Shown one piece after another: positions 11,114 to 22,394 of a stretch of 37,728 nucleotides of DNA. This stretch comes from Bondarzewia mesenterica. Lineage: Eukaryota; Basidiomycota; Agaricomycetes; Russulales; Bondarzewiaceae. The position numbers and the translations under genes were made by a program. The stretch's first letter is position 1. Every line of letters starts with the position of its first letter. The notes under the pieces are model-generated. The model was given only the letters and a program-made list of their open reading frames with translations, made no database searches and was not told where the DNA came from. The stretch lies in the NCBI GenBank assembly GCA_004802705.1, contig SGPL01000336.1, positions 1 to 37,728 on the forward strand. Direction: 5' to 3'.

Positions 11114-12411
11114 GCTGGGATTGTTCGTTCTTGTATTTGTCTTCTCGGGGGACCGTTCTGCTCTCATTTACGTTTCGTCGCCCTTTGTTGTCGGGGCGTT
11201 GCTCCGTCCGGACGCTCGTGTTTCTTCTGCTGCTAATCTATGCAAATAATTATTGCGTCCGCTGCTATGGCCACCACTTTTATTCTGTAGCTCTTCTCTC
11301 ACTGCTCCGGTCTTAAATAGAGGTTTTGATCTCGGTGTCATTATTACTTGTACAGATGCAACGTCCTCATGATCCTGTATCGCTATGTATGTGTATGTGG
11401 CCAGGTACTAATTAATACTACACATTTCTGAGTAGTCAGATATTTGAATCCGTCATGGTGCCTGCTGGCGATGTACGATACTGTTGAAGGCATTGAAAGG
11501 ATTCTATGATTGCATGTAGTGGTGCTGGTCTCTTTCCGCGGAGTCTGAAAAAAACGTAAGGGCCTTTATAGGCCTTTATGAGGATCCAGGATGATCCTCA
11601 GGGCCTGTGCTTGCGTACTTACGCTTTACCAGTGAAGCTCTCTCGACTTGAGACTATAATTCGACAACTGCTTGAAGCTGAAGCGTTGAAGTCTTTTAGG
11701 TCACCACGCGCTAGATCTTCTTTTGGTTTGCCAAAGTTGCCCTCGAATTCAATATTACGCCTCCAATTATCTACTACTATTCAGTATTCTATCCAGTGAA
11801 TGAGCTCTCCGATGCTCTCAAGCGCTGTAACATGCCAGTCTGCTGCTTTCCAATTGTATATTTATCATCTTTCCTCGGCTCCGTCTACAATTTGTCTGCT
11901 GGGAAGTCCGGATTGCACCGCCGATACTGTAAGCGACATCTAACACCCCCGGAGTTTTCTAACCATGTAGTTTAACAGTATGATTTGACGAGACCGGTGA
12001 CTTCATGGGCATAAATCCAACGTTCCGAATCTCACCAATATGCTAGGGGTGACAGACTCATGCGTCCGGAGTCGCTGGACGCAATGAATTGAGATCTTGA
12101 AGCACGGAACAAGATCTGTATCACCGGAGAACCAATGATCAAGACTGCTTCCGACTCAGCGCATCGATACTTCACGAACGGTATTCATATAGACTATCTC
12201 GACGGCATCGATAAGGAACTAAAAGGGTACAAGTGGCACCGTTTTGAATTTGAGTCATCTAGAATAGTGGAAACTGAGGGCAAGTCAAGTAGGGCCAGGC
12301 GAGGCTACATAACGCTATCCATGTATGGTCTTTTATTGAATCAACTGACTAACGTATACATACCTGATACACTTCTATATATCTTTTCAAGTGAGTAATC
12401 GGGGACAATCC
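11114..12411. other. Convergent intergenic region, no supported gene
   Basis: About 1.3 kb between the 3' end of the arrestin gene and the 3' end of the methyltransferase gene. Short open frames at 11578-11799 and 12135-12398 show no motif and no splice context. A small hairpin-forming inverted repeat lies at about 11577-11600 (TGAGGAT facing ATCCTCA with an 8-nt loop), next to a duplicated AGGCCTTTAT. Confidence 0.45.
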
Positions 12412-13844
12412 TCACTCATCCTCGTCGTTCCATTGCTGAGACTTCGGATGCAGGCCCCATTCGGTCCATCCCTCTCGAGAAGTATTCCCATCCGGAATTT
12501 TGATGGCCCAGGTGATAGCATAATGCTGGAGAGGAGTTCCAACTCCTCCACCTCGTCGAGCATCTCAAGTCGAGAGAGTCTGCAAGGCAAGAACAGCAAG
12601 TCGGGAACGGGTCAACGGCTTTTGAGAGGAAAGGCATAAAAAATGTGACGATACCTCTCGAGCTCCTCTTTCTCGACGTACTCGCTGCGGATCTGGCGCA
12701 GTGTGAGTGCCTGCGCGGTAGTGAAATTAAGGCGGAGGTATCGCTGTGGTAAAGAAGGGACGTTCGGATAGGGGCCTGCACCTGGAAGGCATACGTTGCG
12801 TGACTACGGTCAGTTAACGGTGTCAGTTCAGCCAATCAACTTCAGAAAGAGAAAAAAAGACAATGAGCATAAATCACTTTGAGGTTGTTCAGCATAACGC
12901 GGCCGAATGGGTCTCCCAATCCGAACATCTCGTACACGATGGAGCCTAAGGTGCTAGTTTTGGAAATGTAATCGGTGAACCATTGAATAAGGGCATCTGA
13001 GGCGGCCGGTGGCATGTATACGAGGACGCATTCGAAGAGTAGGAGTGTCGGGAGATTGGGGGAAAGGACAGGGTCAGATGAGGAAGCGAGGATGGGGGCG
13101 ATGGAGGTTGAAGGCGGGAGACGCAGATCGACCGGAAATAGGTTATAAACGGGTGAGCGGAGCGTCGTGCCCCCACCACCTGCAAATCTGCATTTAGTAC
13201 ACTTCTGAGAACTTTCTGGGAACTGAAAATCAAGACCTACCGACACTGACACTGTCTGGACTTCCTAGGCCCGCACTCAATATTTTGCTCTTGCGAATCG
13301 CCATCGCCTTCTTTGTCGTGATCTCTGGGAAATCAAGCTCTATATACTTCGCCAAGCGCGAGGCGTGCGGACCTGTCTGACCACAGAATCGTCAGCATCT
13401 CATTGTTTGACCCCCTATCCCTGAAAAAAAAAAGGAATAGAGCGCGCAGAAGCACGGAGAAACCGAACTAAAACGCACCGCAAGCCGCCAAAATCGCGTG
13501 TCGCTTCCAGCCCCAAAACTGATGATTTGTACCTTTCCACCATCCGCGCAATCAGCCTTCGCTGCGAGGGCGATCCAGCTGTGCACGAGCTCGTCTAGGC
13601 CTTGCCCACGTAGGTAGGTCCCAATGTTAATTAAGGGCGGACGTGGAGGCTGCAAATGGGCTCGCGGGACAAGGGCTGAGATGAAGGGGTCTTCGAGATA
13701 GTGCTTTTGGACTGCAGAGAGGCGGGCAAGTGCGGCGTCGTTGTCTGTTGCTCGGATTGGTATGTCTACATCTGTTGGCTCGGTGCTGTGAGACATACGT
13801 CCGCCTGGGCGTGACAGGAATGCTGAGCGAGGTGGTGGAAACAT
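12412..13844 (-). CDS. Leucine carboxyl methyltransferase 1 (PP2A), with a frame break
   Basis: The enzyme uses S-adenosylmethionine to methylate the C-terminal leucine of the PP2A catalytic subunit, which steers holoenzyme assembly. Exons: 13844-13479, 13376-13241, 13179-12878, 12803-12655 and 12579-12412. The family landmarks are present: LINIGTYLRGQGLDELV, the SAM loop FGAGSDTRFWRLA (about residues 110-122), YIELDFPEITTKKA, LLLFECVLVYMPP, NNLKSRNVCLPGAGPYP and ERLSRLEMLDEVEELELL. Right after that block, near 12526-12538, the frame shifts; the next frame reads QHYAITWAIKI and runs on to a stop at 12412. Exon length is 1121 nt, one short of a multiple of three, so one added base gives about 373 residues. 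Without it the protein ends in a different short tail. Two in-frame starts are possible (13844 and 13796); I used the first. Confidence 0.85.
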
Positions 13845-14214
13845 ATTGATCTACGTGCAACTGCTAACTAGACAGTCGTGAAAGTACTAAGGGGACAAAA
13901 GGTCGTTGAGTTCAGGCTCCGCGGCCGCTTTCCTCGGTGACTCTCTCCAGCTCTCTCCCTCACCTCCGGATCCCTCACCATCTGGCATCTCCAGTTTGAA
14001 CATGCACATTTCAGACAAACAATTCTTCACGGCATTTTATGAAGATGTACTTGTACAGTACGTACGGTGTTTTACATCAAAGCAAGTTGCCGAAAGTTTA
14101 AAGCTGTCACGGCGCGTTCTCAAGGCACTACACAAGCACTACACTAGACCACATTGTGGTGACTGGCGCTAACGCAAAAATAACTCGGAATCTCGAAGAT
14201 ACACGACCACGTTC
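13845..14214. other. Divergent promoter region
   Basis: This 370-nt region lies between the start of the methyltransferase gene (minus) and the start of the membrane-protein gene (plus). An open frame at 13906-14172 has no family motif and is probably chance. Confidence 0.5.
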
Positions 14215-15721
14215 ATGTCGCTAGGTGAGTTTTGAAGATTTTCCTGAAGGCCTTGGATTTACGATATTTTGTGCAGTGTTCACCCCACGCCCGTCTCGTG
14301 CCATTCATGCCACTGCTAGTACTTCCGACTGGTCAGTGTCTCCGACGAATGTCTACTCGAGGCCTGCAGCAATAGACATCGCCAAAATTAATGGGGAAAA
14401 GGCAGACATGCACGTGGATGATGGCAAGGAGCCAAGGGTTGACGTTGAAGGAGGGCGAGGGATGCCTGTGCGGAAACGTACGTCTACATCATTAGGGTAA
14501 GGAAGCTCAGCACGTGCCAACCTTACATTCCAGGAACCCAGCAGGACCAGGACAAAGAAGATGAAGCTGCACATAAAAATGCTATGAAAGAGCTGGTCCA
14601 GAGTTGGATGGATCGCTTGCAGCTTATCTCTGTGCTGGTAGGTGTTTTGTCTTTTGCAATATCATTTGCCAGGTGGAGGGTTTCGTTACCAAATGTGGTA
14701 GAAGTCCGATACTACATACACAGGTTGAGCCACAGTCTGTCTTTCGTGGAGGTCACTACGGAGACCAGTAGAGGTCATCATCCACCATATCGACAACAGA
14801 TGTGCACACATTATCTTTTCTATCGTGCCTGTGTTCACCGTACCTTTGTGCGGCAAAACTTGACATGTCTGTCTGGGTGTTAGGCAGTGCACCTAACTTC
14901 AGTGTATTTTACTAAATTTGAACATCCTTCCCAGCGAGGAGGACGGTATCTGCGCTTAAAGAATTATGTGCCTTTTTTCTACCCCGAGACTATGCTACTA
15001 ATAGGCGTGTTTCTCTACTTCACCTCTGCCCCATTCTGACCGTGCTTTCAGACAACCTTTTTTTGCCGCAATGGAGGCTCAGCTTCTAGGCAACTCGGCT
15101 CCAAGCGGCAACACTCCTGCAAGCATCACCAACCAAGTCGCGAACATCGGCCTCATCTGCGCTCTCATCGTCCATTCCTTCGCTGGTATGTCTACCATCT
15201 CACCGACGAATTGCCATTTCACATTATTTTGTTTATATCGATATTGCCATTGTCCAGCAATCATCTCCTTCCTCGCTGCCTTCGTCCTCATCCGTTTCAA
15301 ACTGACAGAAGAGCAGGAAGAGCTTGAAGCAGAGGGTCTCCCTTACGCTTCGCCGACGTCTGTAGCGGGTCAGACCGACACAAGAGAGAAGGAACAACCA
15401 TCTTTTTCGCCGATGTCTTCCCAGTCGGCGAGTGTCACGGTTTCCCAGCTCGTGCCTCCCATGCAGACGGCGAAACGACCGCGCCCGATATTCTCCACCA
15501 ACCCCCACATCGAGCAGGTGAGCCTCCGCACGCGACAGCCACTGCACGCATTGCTCGAGCGAGCGCACGCCCTCTGTATTGCGATGGCGGCGGTTGGATT
15601 TGTGTTAGTGGTGCTAGGAATTGTGTGTTGGGCGTGGTCTTTGTTGCCGAGGAGCGTTGCTATAGCGTCTATAGTGACAGTGGCTATCTGTACCGTTGCT
15701 GGTGTGGGGATTATCGTGTGA
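14215..15721 (+). CDS. Four-helix membrane protein, function unknown
   Basis: Exons: 14215-14224, 14277-14477, 14534-14637, 15052-15185 and 15258-15721. A hydrophilic N-terminus leads into ELVQSWMDRLQLISVL, then TTFFAAMEAQLL, two hydrophobic segments (NIGLICALIVHSFA and IISFLAAFVLIRF), a cytosolic-looking linker of about 100 residues, and two more hydrophobic segments near the C-terminus (AMAAVGFVLVVLGIVCW and SIVTVAICTVAGVGIIV). From memory, similar proteins are common in Agaricomycetes as uncharacterised membrane proteins. This model needs one T fewer in the T7 run at 15058-15064, giving 303 residues. The alternative is a donor at 14673 instead of 14638, which keeps frame (315 residues) but replaces the TTFF motif with QPFF and adds a short hydrophobic insert. 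I cannot choose with certainty. Confidence 0.6.
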
Positions 15722-16746
15722 GATGATGAGCATGCGGAGTACCCGTACACGCTGACCGTGATATCGAGCAATCATAGTTATTCATATTTATTGATAATGG
15801 ATATCAATCTGTTTTGCCCAAGGTTTGCCCAAGGACATACTGAACAATTTCTAAGTTTAGACGTTGGCGGTTTGGGTGGTGGGTCAGCGGAAAAATTGAC
15901 TCACCATTGAAGCAGATGAATGGCATGACGTCTCCTTACACATATCCAGTAAGTTACAGGAAATAGTTGAACTGCGTAAGTACACATGTGTCTACAAATG
16001 CCGCACGCGCGCTACGTGGCCTGCGGCGGGGTGTGTCAGTTCGTTTCAAGTCGTTGATGGAAACAGACCTCGAGTCTCGCTAGACTTGCTCGAGACCTTG
16101 AGTGAGACATGTGAAGCTTGACTTGAGCCTGAGGCCTGAAGTGTCTACAACCCGTCATTGGGAGACTAGACCTAGTCAAATGCATCTGCAAAAGCTGCTT
16201 TATTCATCACCTGTGAGCCAATTAACGTGTGCTTGTTGACGTATTTGTGGTACTTATCGATTGAGGGAACATCACCGCAGTCTCCGAGGTCTTTGATCCG
16301 CGGTTCCAAACAATTGAGCCCTCTATTGAAACGATAGTTTGGAGTCGCATCCAGTCGCATGCCTAGCAGATATAAGACTGATTGAGTTGTCAAAGTCTGC
16401 TGCAACCTATTTTTTTGTGACGATCGGTAAGCAGCAGGATAAGAAGCGGAGTTTTGCCATGCATTCCGCGCATGGAAGCTCATGACATAATGATAGGAGA
16501 GGTGACCGGGGTCTTGTATATAGATTTTGGAGGCGTGCGAGGCGTTTTCTCTTCTGTCACCGTCCTCACCGTCCAGGACAGACTTTTGGATTGGACTTTG
16601 CTCGTCCATCCTCCACTTTTCCTTTACACCGACCCGTAGCTAGTTAGCTCGCCTGCTGGCAGGTCAATTTTCGAAAAGACCGAACCGCACGCGCACGAGA
16701 TCCACGAAAATCAGATCGCTTCTGACACCGACCCACTTGCCAGTTC
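15722..16746. other. Intergenic region upstream of eIF4G
   Basis: About 1 kb without a supported gene. A minus-strand open frame of 145 codons (16609-16172) has no recognised motif. At about 16068-16140 there is a degenerate run of CTCGAGAC/CTTGAGC-like words. The part after 16550 becomes pyrimidine-rich and probably contains the eIF4G promoter and transcript start. Confidence 0.4.
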
Positions 16747-16995
16747 GTGAGTCTCTTTTCACCCCTCTTTGACCTCGGGCCTTGTGCTCGTGAACGACGA
16801 TTTTATCTTTGGAGAATCTGTCTCGGGTATTGGGGTTTGTTGGCGAGTTCGGACGCCGTGACCGCACGATATATATTGTTTCGTGCGCCACCAATCCTTA
16901 CTAGTGTCGCAGCACGACCCAGTCTTCTTGCTGTCCCACCTACACGTTTTTTCTCTTTCCTCTTGTCCTGACCTATTGCATTTATCATTTTTTAG
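16747..16995 (+). other. Probable 5' leader intron of eIF4G
   Basis: A strong GTGAGT donor lies at 16747 and a TTTTTTAG acceptor ends at 16995, only one base before the eIF4G start codon at 16997. The interval is pyrimidine-rich and 249 nt, longer than the coding introns. Splicing here is inferred from the two sites only. Confidence 0.45.
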
Positions 16996-16996
16996 A

Positions 16997-19900
16997 ATGA
17001 GCAAATCTTCTACAGCATCTGCACCAAAGATTCCTTCGCAGCTTCCATTGAAGTCAGCTTGGGCTCGGGGCCCTCCGCAATCAACACCGACAGCGTCATC
17101 ATCTCGCTCACAGTCGCCCGCGCCCTCTAATGCCAACGCACTCAATGGTCCCGCAAATTCACATCCAAATCCGACGCATTCTCGTCGACCGAGTGCTCTC
17201 GGACAAGGCGTATCCATAAAGGATGGGGTTAGCATCCCGCGAAATACTGCCAGCGCTGTCAAGTCTGGTACGTCCGAGATGTCTCTGCTTATTCAGTCTC
17301 TTTTCTGACCTTTCCAAGGTTCAGCTGTTACTTTCGGCTCAATAGACGATGCAGCGGCGCCGATTTCATCGTCCCCTGCGTCTGCACCCATTGTGAAGTC
17401 CGAGAATGTCAAGTCTTTCGGTTCCGTCGTTGTCGAAAACGGCGTGTCGACCGCAGCAAGCAAGTCCGCGCTTACTAGCCGACCGGCCTCCCTCGCTTCA
17501 CCTTCACCGTCATCATCAGCGATGGCACCTCCTTCAACAGTATCACCCATACCGAAGATCAACAAAAAGGACATTGCGAAGCTCTTCCAGGGCCCGTCCA
17601 CCGCGTCCAAACCTCAGACAGAAACCGCATCTCCATCAACACGGCCAATATCTTTACCGCCACAGCCTCATCAGGGGCCTTCCCAAGGTCAGTCTTACAC
17701 CCCTCCGACATTCACACCGAGCGCGTCGTTTAGAGGCCAGGCGCAAAATGGGTCTGGCAGCGGTGGTCCACCGCGGTCACCTGTCTACTCACGACCCATG
17801 GTGAATGGAACGAGCGGCGGTGTTGGTGTGAGCGGACGGCCGTCGACAGGCCCCGGTGGCCCCGGTGGTGGTCCGGGTACTCTTCCTGCAGCGATGCCGA
17901 GTCCGCGTCTTGGACCTCACCAGCATCCCCATCCAGGGACACCGGTTGGTCTTCCACCTTCGGCCGCGATGTGGCCTCCTGCATACTATGTAAGTCGTTC
18001 TCGCCGGCTGCTGATTTGAATATGAATTTATCTGCATTATAGTATCAGTACGGCGGGATGCCCGGGGAACAATACATTCCCTACTCTCCTCAATGGGCTC
18101 AACCTTCCCTTCCGCAACATCCACAACACCATCCTCCACCCGGTCCACCCGGTCCCCCTCCGAATGCAATGCCGATATCGCCGCGCAACCCTCACCAACC
18201 CTTACAAGCTCCCGGTACCCCCACACAAACTCATGCCGTTCCTCCTTCAGCTCACCAACCGCACCCTCCATCGCATCCACCCCGAAATATCGCATCGCCT
18301 CCGCCCACCCCATCATCTACGTCCGGTACCGCCCCCGCCTGAACATCAATGCCAACGCGTATGTTCCCGGAAAGAAGGTCTCGATCAGGGATTCTACTAC
18401 TGGACAGGAAGTTAATCTCGAGGCCTTGAAGCGATCACAATCTGGCGCCGCACCCTTGCCTCCTGCATCACCGATTGGGTTTAACAAACAGGACCGCAAG
18501 CGGACGTCATCAATCAGGATTGAGAGCCCCGAGCAGAAGCAGCAACGGCTAGAGTCGGAGCAGAAACGACTGGATGTGGAGCAGAAACGACTGGAGGCGG
18601 AGCAAGAGAAAGAGCGAAAGGAGAAGAAGAAGGAGAAGGAAGACAAGGAACGAAAGGAGAAGGAGGAGAGGGAACGGGTGGAGGCTGAGGCAAGAGAGCG
18701 TGCTGAGCGAGAAAAGAAGGAGGCTGCGGAGCGAGCCCAACGGGAACGGGAGGAGGAACGTAAGAAGGAAGAGGAAGAGGAGCGGATACGGAAGGAGAAG
18801 GAGGCCGAGGAGGAGAGGAAGCGGAAGGAGGAGGAGGAAGAGAAGGAGCGGATACGGCAGCAGGAAGAGCAGAAACGGTTGGAAGAGGAGGAGCGTGTCC
18901 GACAGGAGGAGGAACGGAAGGCGAAAGAGGCTGCCGAGAAGGCGGCGGCGGCGGCAGCGGCAGCAGCAGCAGAGGAGGCGGAAGTCATACCTGCCACTGC
19001 TGCTCAGGATGTTGAAGATGGCGAGATCGAGGACATTGAGAAACAGACGGGCGAGGACTCGAGAGAGGCTTCGAAACCTGCGGCCGAGCTCAGCAGGGCA
19101 AAGTCACCTGAGAAAGAGAATCTGCGCATCGACACTGCTGTTCACCATCTCGAACAGAAGCGTCGTCCGGGTCCTTTGAATCTCGCTACCACTGCGAGTA
19201 TCAATGTCCCAGCTCCACTGCCTTCTGCTCTTGCCACTGCCCGCATCATTGAGGACATAGGCACTATCCAGTACCCTGAAGGCGTGAAGAGCCCGAGGGT
19301 CGACCTCAATGTCAATGCGCAGAAGGGGAAGTTCAGGTTCGTCTCCTTTCTCTTTGTATGAGATCCGTTTCTTACGCTCTGTCCACAAAGGTATGATCGC
19401 GATTTCCTCCTGCAATTCATGTCCATTTGCAAGGAGAAGCCAGATAATCTCCCTCCCTTGGACGCCATTGGTCTTGATCCCAACGAACAGCCGTCTTCTT
19501 ATAGCATGACTCGCGGTGGTTCTGGTCGTAGGCCACCCTCAGGTATGGTCACTCCTGGTGGGACCTCTCGCCAGGGATCTATCGGTCTCGGATTTATCCC
19601 CAGCTCCCTCAGTGGCAAAACCGGTCCCGGAAACGCTTTCATCATGGGCCAATTCTCCACGACCAACAAGCTCACGAGCGAAGAGCGTTTTGCCATGGCT
19701 TCCGGCCGCTCTGTATCGACTAGCGGTGCGGGTATTGGTATGCCTGTTGGCGTTCGCCCTTCATCTATAGTCCGGACGGCCAGTCAAGGCGGCCCTGGAA
19801 AGGAGCGGGAGCGGATTCGGAGTAGACGTGGCGAGAAACGCAGTGAGGGCACCAGGATCAGCGTCACTGGTCACCCTTCGATGTCTGGAGCCGCCATGAG

Positions 19901-21923
19901 CGCCTCGAACATGGGTCCACCACTTGAACCTGTCGCTCCATTGGAAGCATCTGCCAATCGGTGGATCGCGGGCAGCACACGCAGAGGCCAGCCTGCTGAT
20001 ACTGATACTCCGGAAGTGGTAGATCGCAAGGTGAAAGGGTTGCTCAACAAGCTCACTATGGAACGCTTCGACTCCATCTCGGACCAAATCATCAGTTGGG
20101 CCAATAAATCTGAGAAAGAGACGGACGGTCGCACATTGATTCAGGTCATCCGTCTTGTCTTCGAGAAGGCGACCGACGAGGCGACGTTCTCTGAGATGTA
20201 TGCTCGTCTATGCCGGAAGATGATGGAGCAGATCAGCTCCAAGGTTCAAGATGATGGCATCAAGACTCACGAGGGCAAGCCTATTGCTGGTGGACAGCTC
20301 TTCCGCAAGTATTTGCTCAATCGGTGTCAAGAGGATTTCGAGCGTGGTTGGGTGGCGAAGGAGGCGACTGCTGCCGCTGCTGCGACGAAGGCTACTGAAG
20401 ATCAAGCCGTGAAAGATGCCCAGGACAAGAGCAAGGAGGGCGAGGGCGAGCTCTACTCCGAAGAATACTATGCCGCGCAGAAGGCGAAGCGAAGAGGTCT
20501 CGGTCTTATTCGGTTCATCGGCGAGCTGTTCAAGCTGCAGATGCTCACGGAGCGTATCATGCACGAGTGCATCAAGAAACTTCTTGGGAACGTCGAGAAC
20601 CCTGAAGAGGAGGAAATCGAGAGCTTGTGCAAGCTGCTCAGCACCGTGGGGCAGAGCCTGGATACCCAAAAGGCGCATGCGCATATGGATGTGTACTTCT
20701 CGCGCATGAAGGAGCTTTGCAAGAGCCAAAATGTCAATTCACGTATGCAGTTCATGCTACAGGCAAGTGTTCATTTTTTTTTGATTTCCATCCCGCATAT
20801 ATTGAACTTTTATTTTTCCAGGATGTCATTGAGCTTCGTGAGCGCAGATGGATTCCTCGCAACAAGGGCTCCGCGCCCGCAACGATCGCACAGATCCACG
20901 AAGCCGTAAGCATCACATTGTCGTGGGAAATTTTCGGACGCTCACTGACATACACCATCACAGGCTGCAAAGGAGAAGGCTGCTCAGGAGAAGGAGTCGT
21001 TCCAGCGGATGAATATCTCTCGTGGTGGCTCACGCCGCGGAGGCGAGCGTGGAGATTACCCTCAAATAGGACCAGATGGTTGGTCAGTTGCCGGCTCTGG
21101 TCCTGCTCGACCACCGCCCAAGGCTGGTGACCTCTCGCAATTCGGCAAGATCAATAAGACGACGCCTATGACCTTTGGCCCCAGTGGTGTCTTCGCAGGC
21201 AAGAAGGACAAGGGTCAGCAACCAATATCGCGGACTACTTCGAGCTCGAACATGTTCTCCATGCTGAGCACCAATCTTGAAATTGCTACCGAGGTCACGA
21301 CAACCAAGTCTAGTCGGCCACCAAGTCGCAAGGCCAGCGTCGACCTTGGTCAGGCTGCCGTGCCAGAGGCGTCTACTGGGCGGAGAAAGCTCAATCTTCT
21401 ACCACGGTCGAAGCCTTTGGAGGAACAGACAAAGGCGGAGGCCACTCCCACTACTTCGGAAGTCGGTTCTGATGACGAACACGGAGACTCTGCTGTACCA
21501 CCGTCAATGTCTGAGGCCGAAGCGAAGAAGAAGATTGAGGAGGACGTCAAGGAGTTCTTCAGTATCAAGATGTTGGACGAGGCCGAGTCATACTTCAGCA
21601 GTCTGCCTTTGGAGCATCGGTTCAGACTTGTCGACAAGTTGGTTCTGTCGGCCGTCGAGTTGAAACAGCCTGATGCCGAGCTCGTCGCCAAACTCTTCAG
21701 TCAAGTGCGGGAGAAGGATCTCTGTACACCCGCTGCCTTCGAGGAGGGCTTCATGGGTCTGGCGGAGGTCATTGACGACGTTGCAATTGATGCGCCCATG
21801 GCATTCAAGTTGATGGCGATGATGATGAAGGGCGCAGGTTTGGATACAGACGAGGAGCGGCGCTTGCGCATCGTTGGCAAGTCGACGGACAGCGATAAGC
21901 TGGTCGAGCTTTTGACATCATAG
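16997..21923 (+). CDS. Translation initiation factor eIF4G, with a frame break
   Basis: eIF4G is the cytoplasmic scaffold that joins the cap-binding eIF4E, the helicase eIF4A and poly(A)-binding protein. Exons: 16997-17267, 17319-17989, 18043-19336, 19391-20762, 20822-20905 and 20964-21923. In order: a Ser/Pro-rich N-terminus with VTFGSIDD near residue 95; a long Glu/Lys/Arg helix (about 475-625) ending in a run of Ala; the eIF4E-binding motif YDRDFLLQF (Y-x4-L-L, about 746); a MIF4G domain (about 956-1190, VKGLLNKLTMERFDSI); and a MA3 domain (about 1420-1545, DEAESYFSSLPLEHRFRLVD). Exon length is 4652 nt, one base short. The frame changes within the C-rich stretch 18330-18341, just before LNINANAYVPGKKVSIRD; one added C restores 1550 residues. 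The fourth intron (20763-20821) starts with GC. A 5' leader intron is likely. Confidence 0.9.
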
Positions 21924-22394
21924 ACTTCATACATCGTGGTTCGTGGTCTTTAGTTCATACGCAGGTCTTAATTCATCTACATACGTATCCTCTCTGCCGC
22001 CTTTTCGTTTGCTGTTTTGCATTCTGATTAACTATTATTCACGCATCGGCTATCGTTTCCTCTCGTTATCATTCTTATGAGTGTTGTTTTCTATTATTAC
22101 TTCTTTTTTGCCTTTCCCTCTTTCTTGCAGGTGCTGTGTATGTAGCGCATATGAGAGCAGCGCGAGATGACGAACTTGATATGATGCGTAGTGTGTTTGT
22201 TTGCCCGAACACTTGCAGGAAGAAAGAAAGAAAAACAGGTGACAAGGGCATACAGCGAAAACATAATACAAAATTATGTAATTATTAAGCCAAGCCGAAA
22301 ATTCCTCAGCAATTCTGGCCGGAATCTGGCGCCTTTCGTCCATTTAACTGATCTCTTTATTTTCTGCTTTCGACGAGCGCGTCAGGATCGAGCC
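21924..22394 (+). other. Intergenic region between eIF4G and TIM22
   Basis: The 3' end of eIF4G and the promoter of TIM22 share 471 nt. A T/C-rich stretch at about 22050-22125 is followed by an A-rich stretch at about 22215-22300. No coding sequence is supported. Confidence 0.5.

Noticed and set aside
13906..14172. Plus-strand open frame between the methyltransferase and membrane-protein genes
   Set aside because: It lies in a divergent promoter region, starts at a non-ATG codon and cannot be spliced into the downstream gene in a way that improves it.
16172..16609. Minus-strand open frame of 145 codons upstream of eIF4G
   Set aside because: No recognised motif, no splice context and unremarkable composition; a frame of this length is expected by chance in 38 kb. 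A protein search would settle it.
18317..18997. Minus-strand open frame of 226 codons, rich in Ser, Arg and Ala
   Set aside because: It is the antisense shadow of the Glu/Lys/Arg-rich and Ala-rich repeats of eIF4G; repeats of GAG, AAG and GCN leave the opposite strand open.
18574..19179. Plus-strand open frame of 201 Arg-rich codons inside eIF4G
   Set aside because: It is the shifted-frame reading of the same purine-rich repeat and has no independent start context or motif.
20208..20729. Minus-strand open frame of 173 codons opposite the eIF4G MIF4G domain
   Set aside because: It mirrors strongly coding plus-strand sequence and lacks its own motif.
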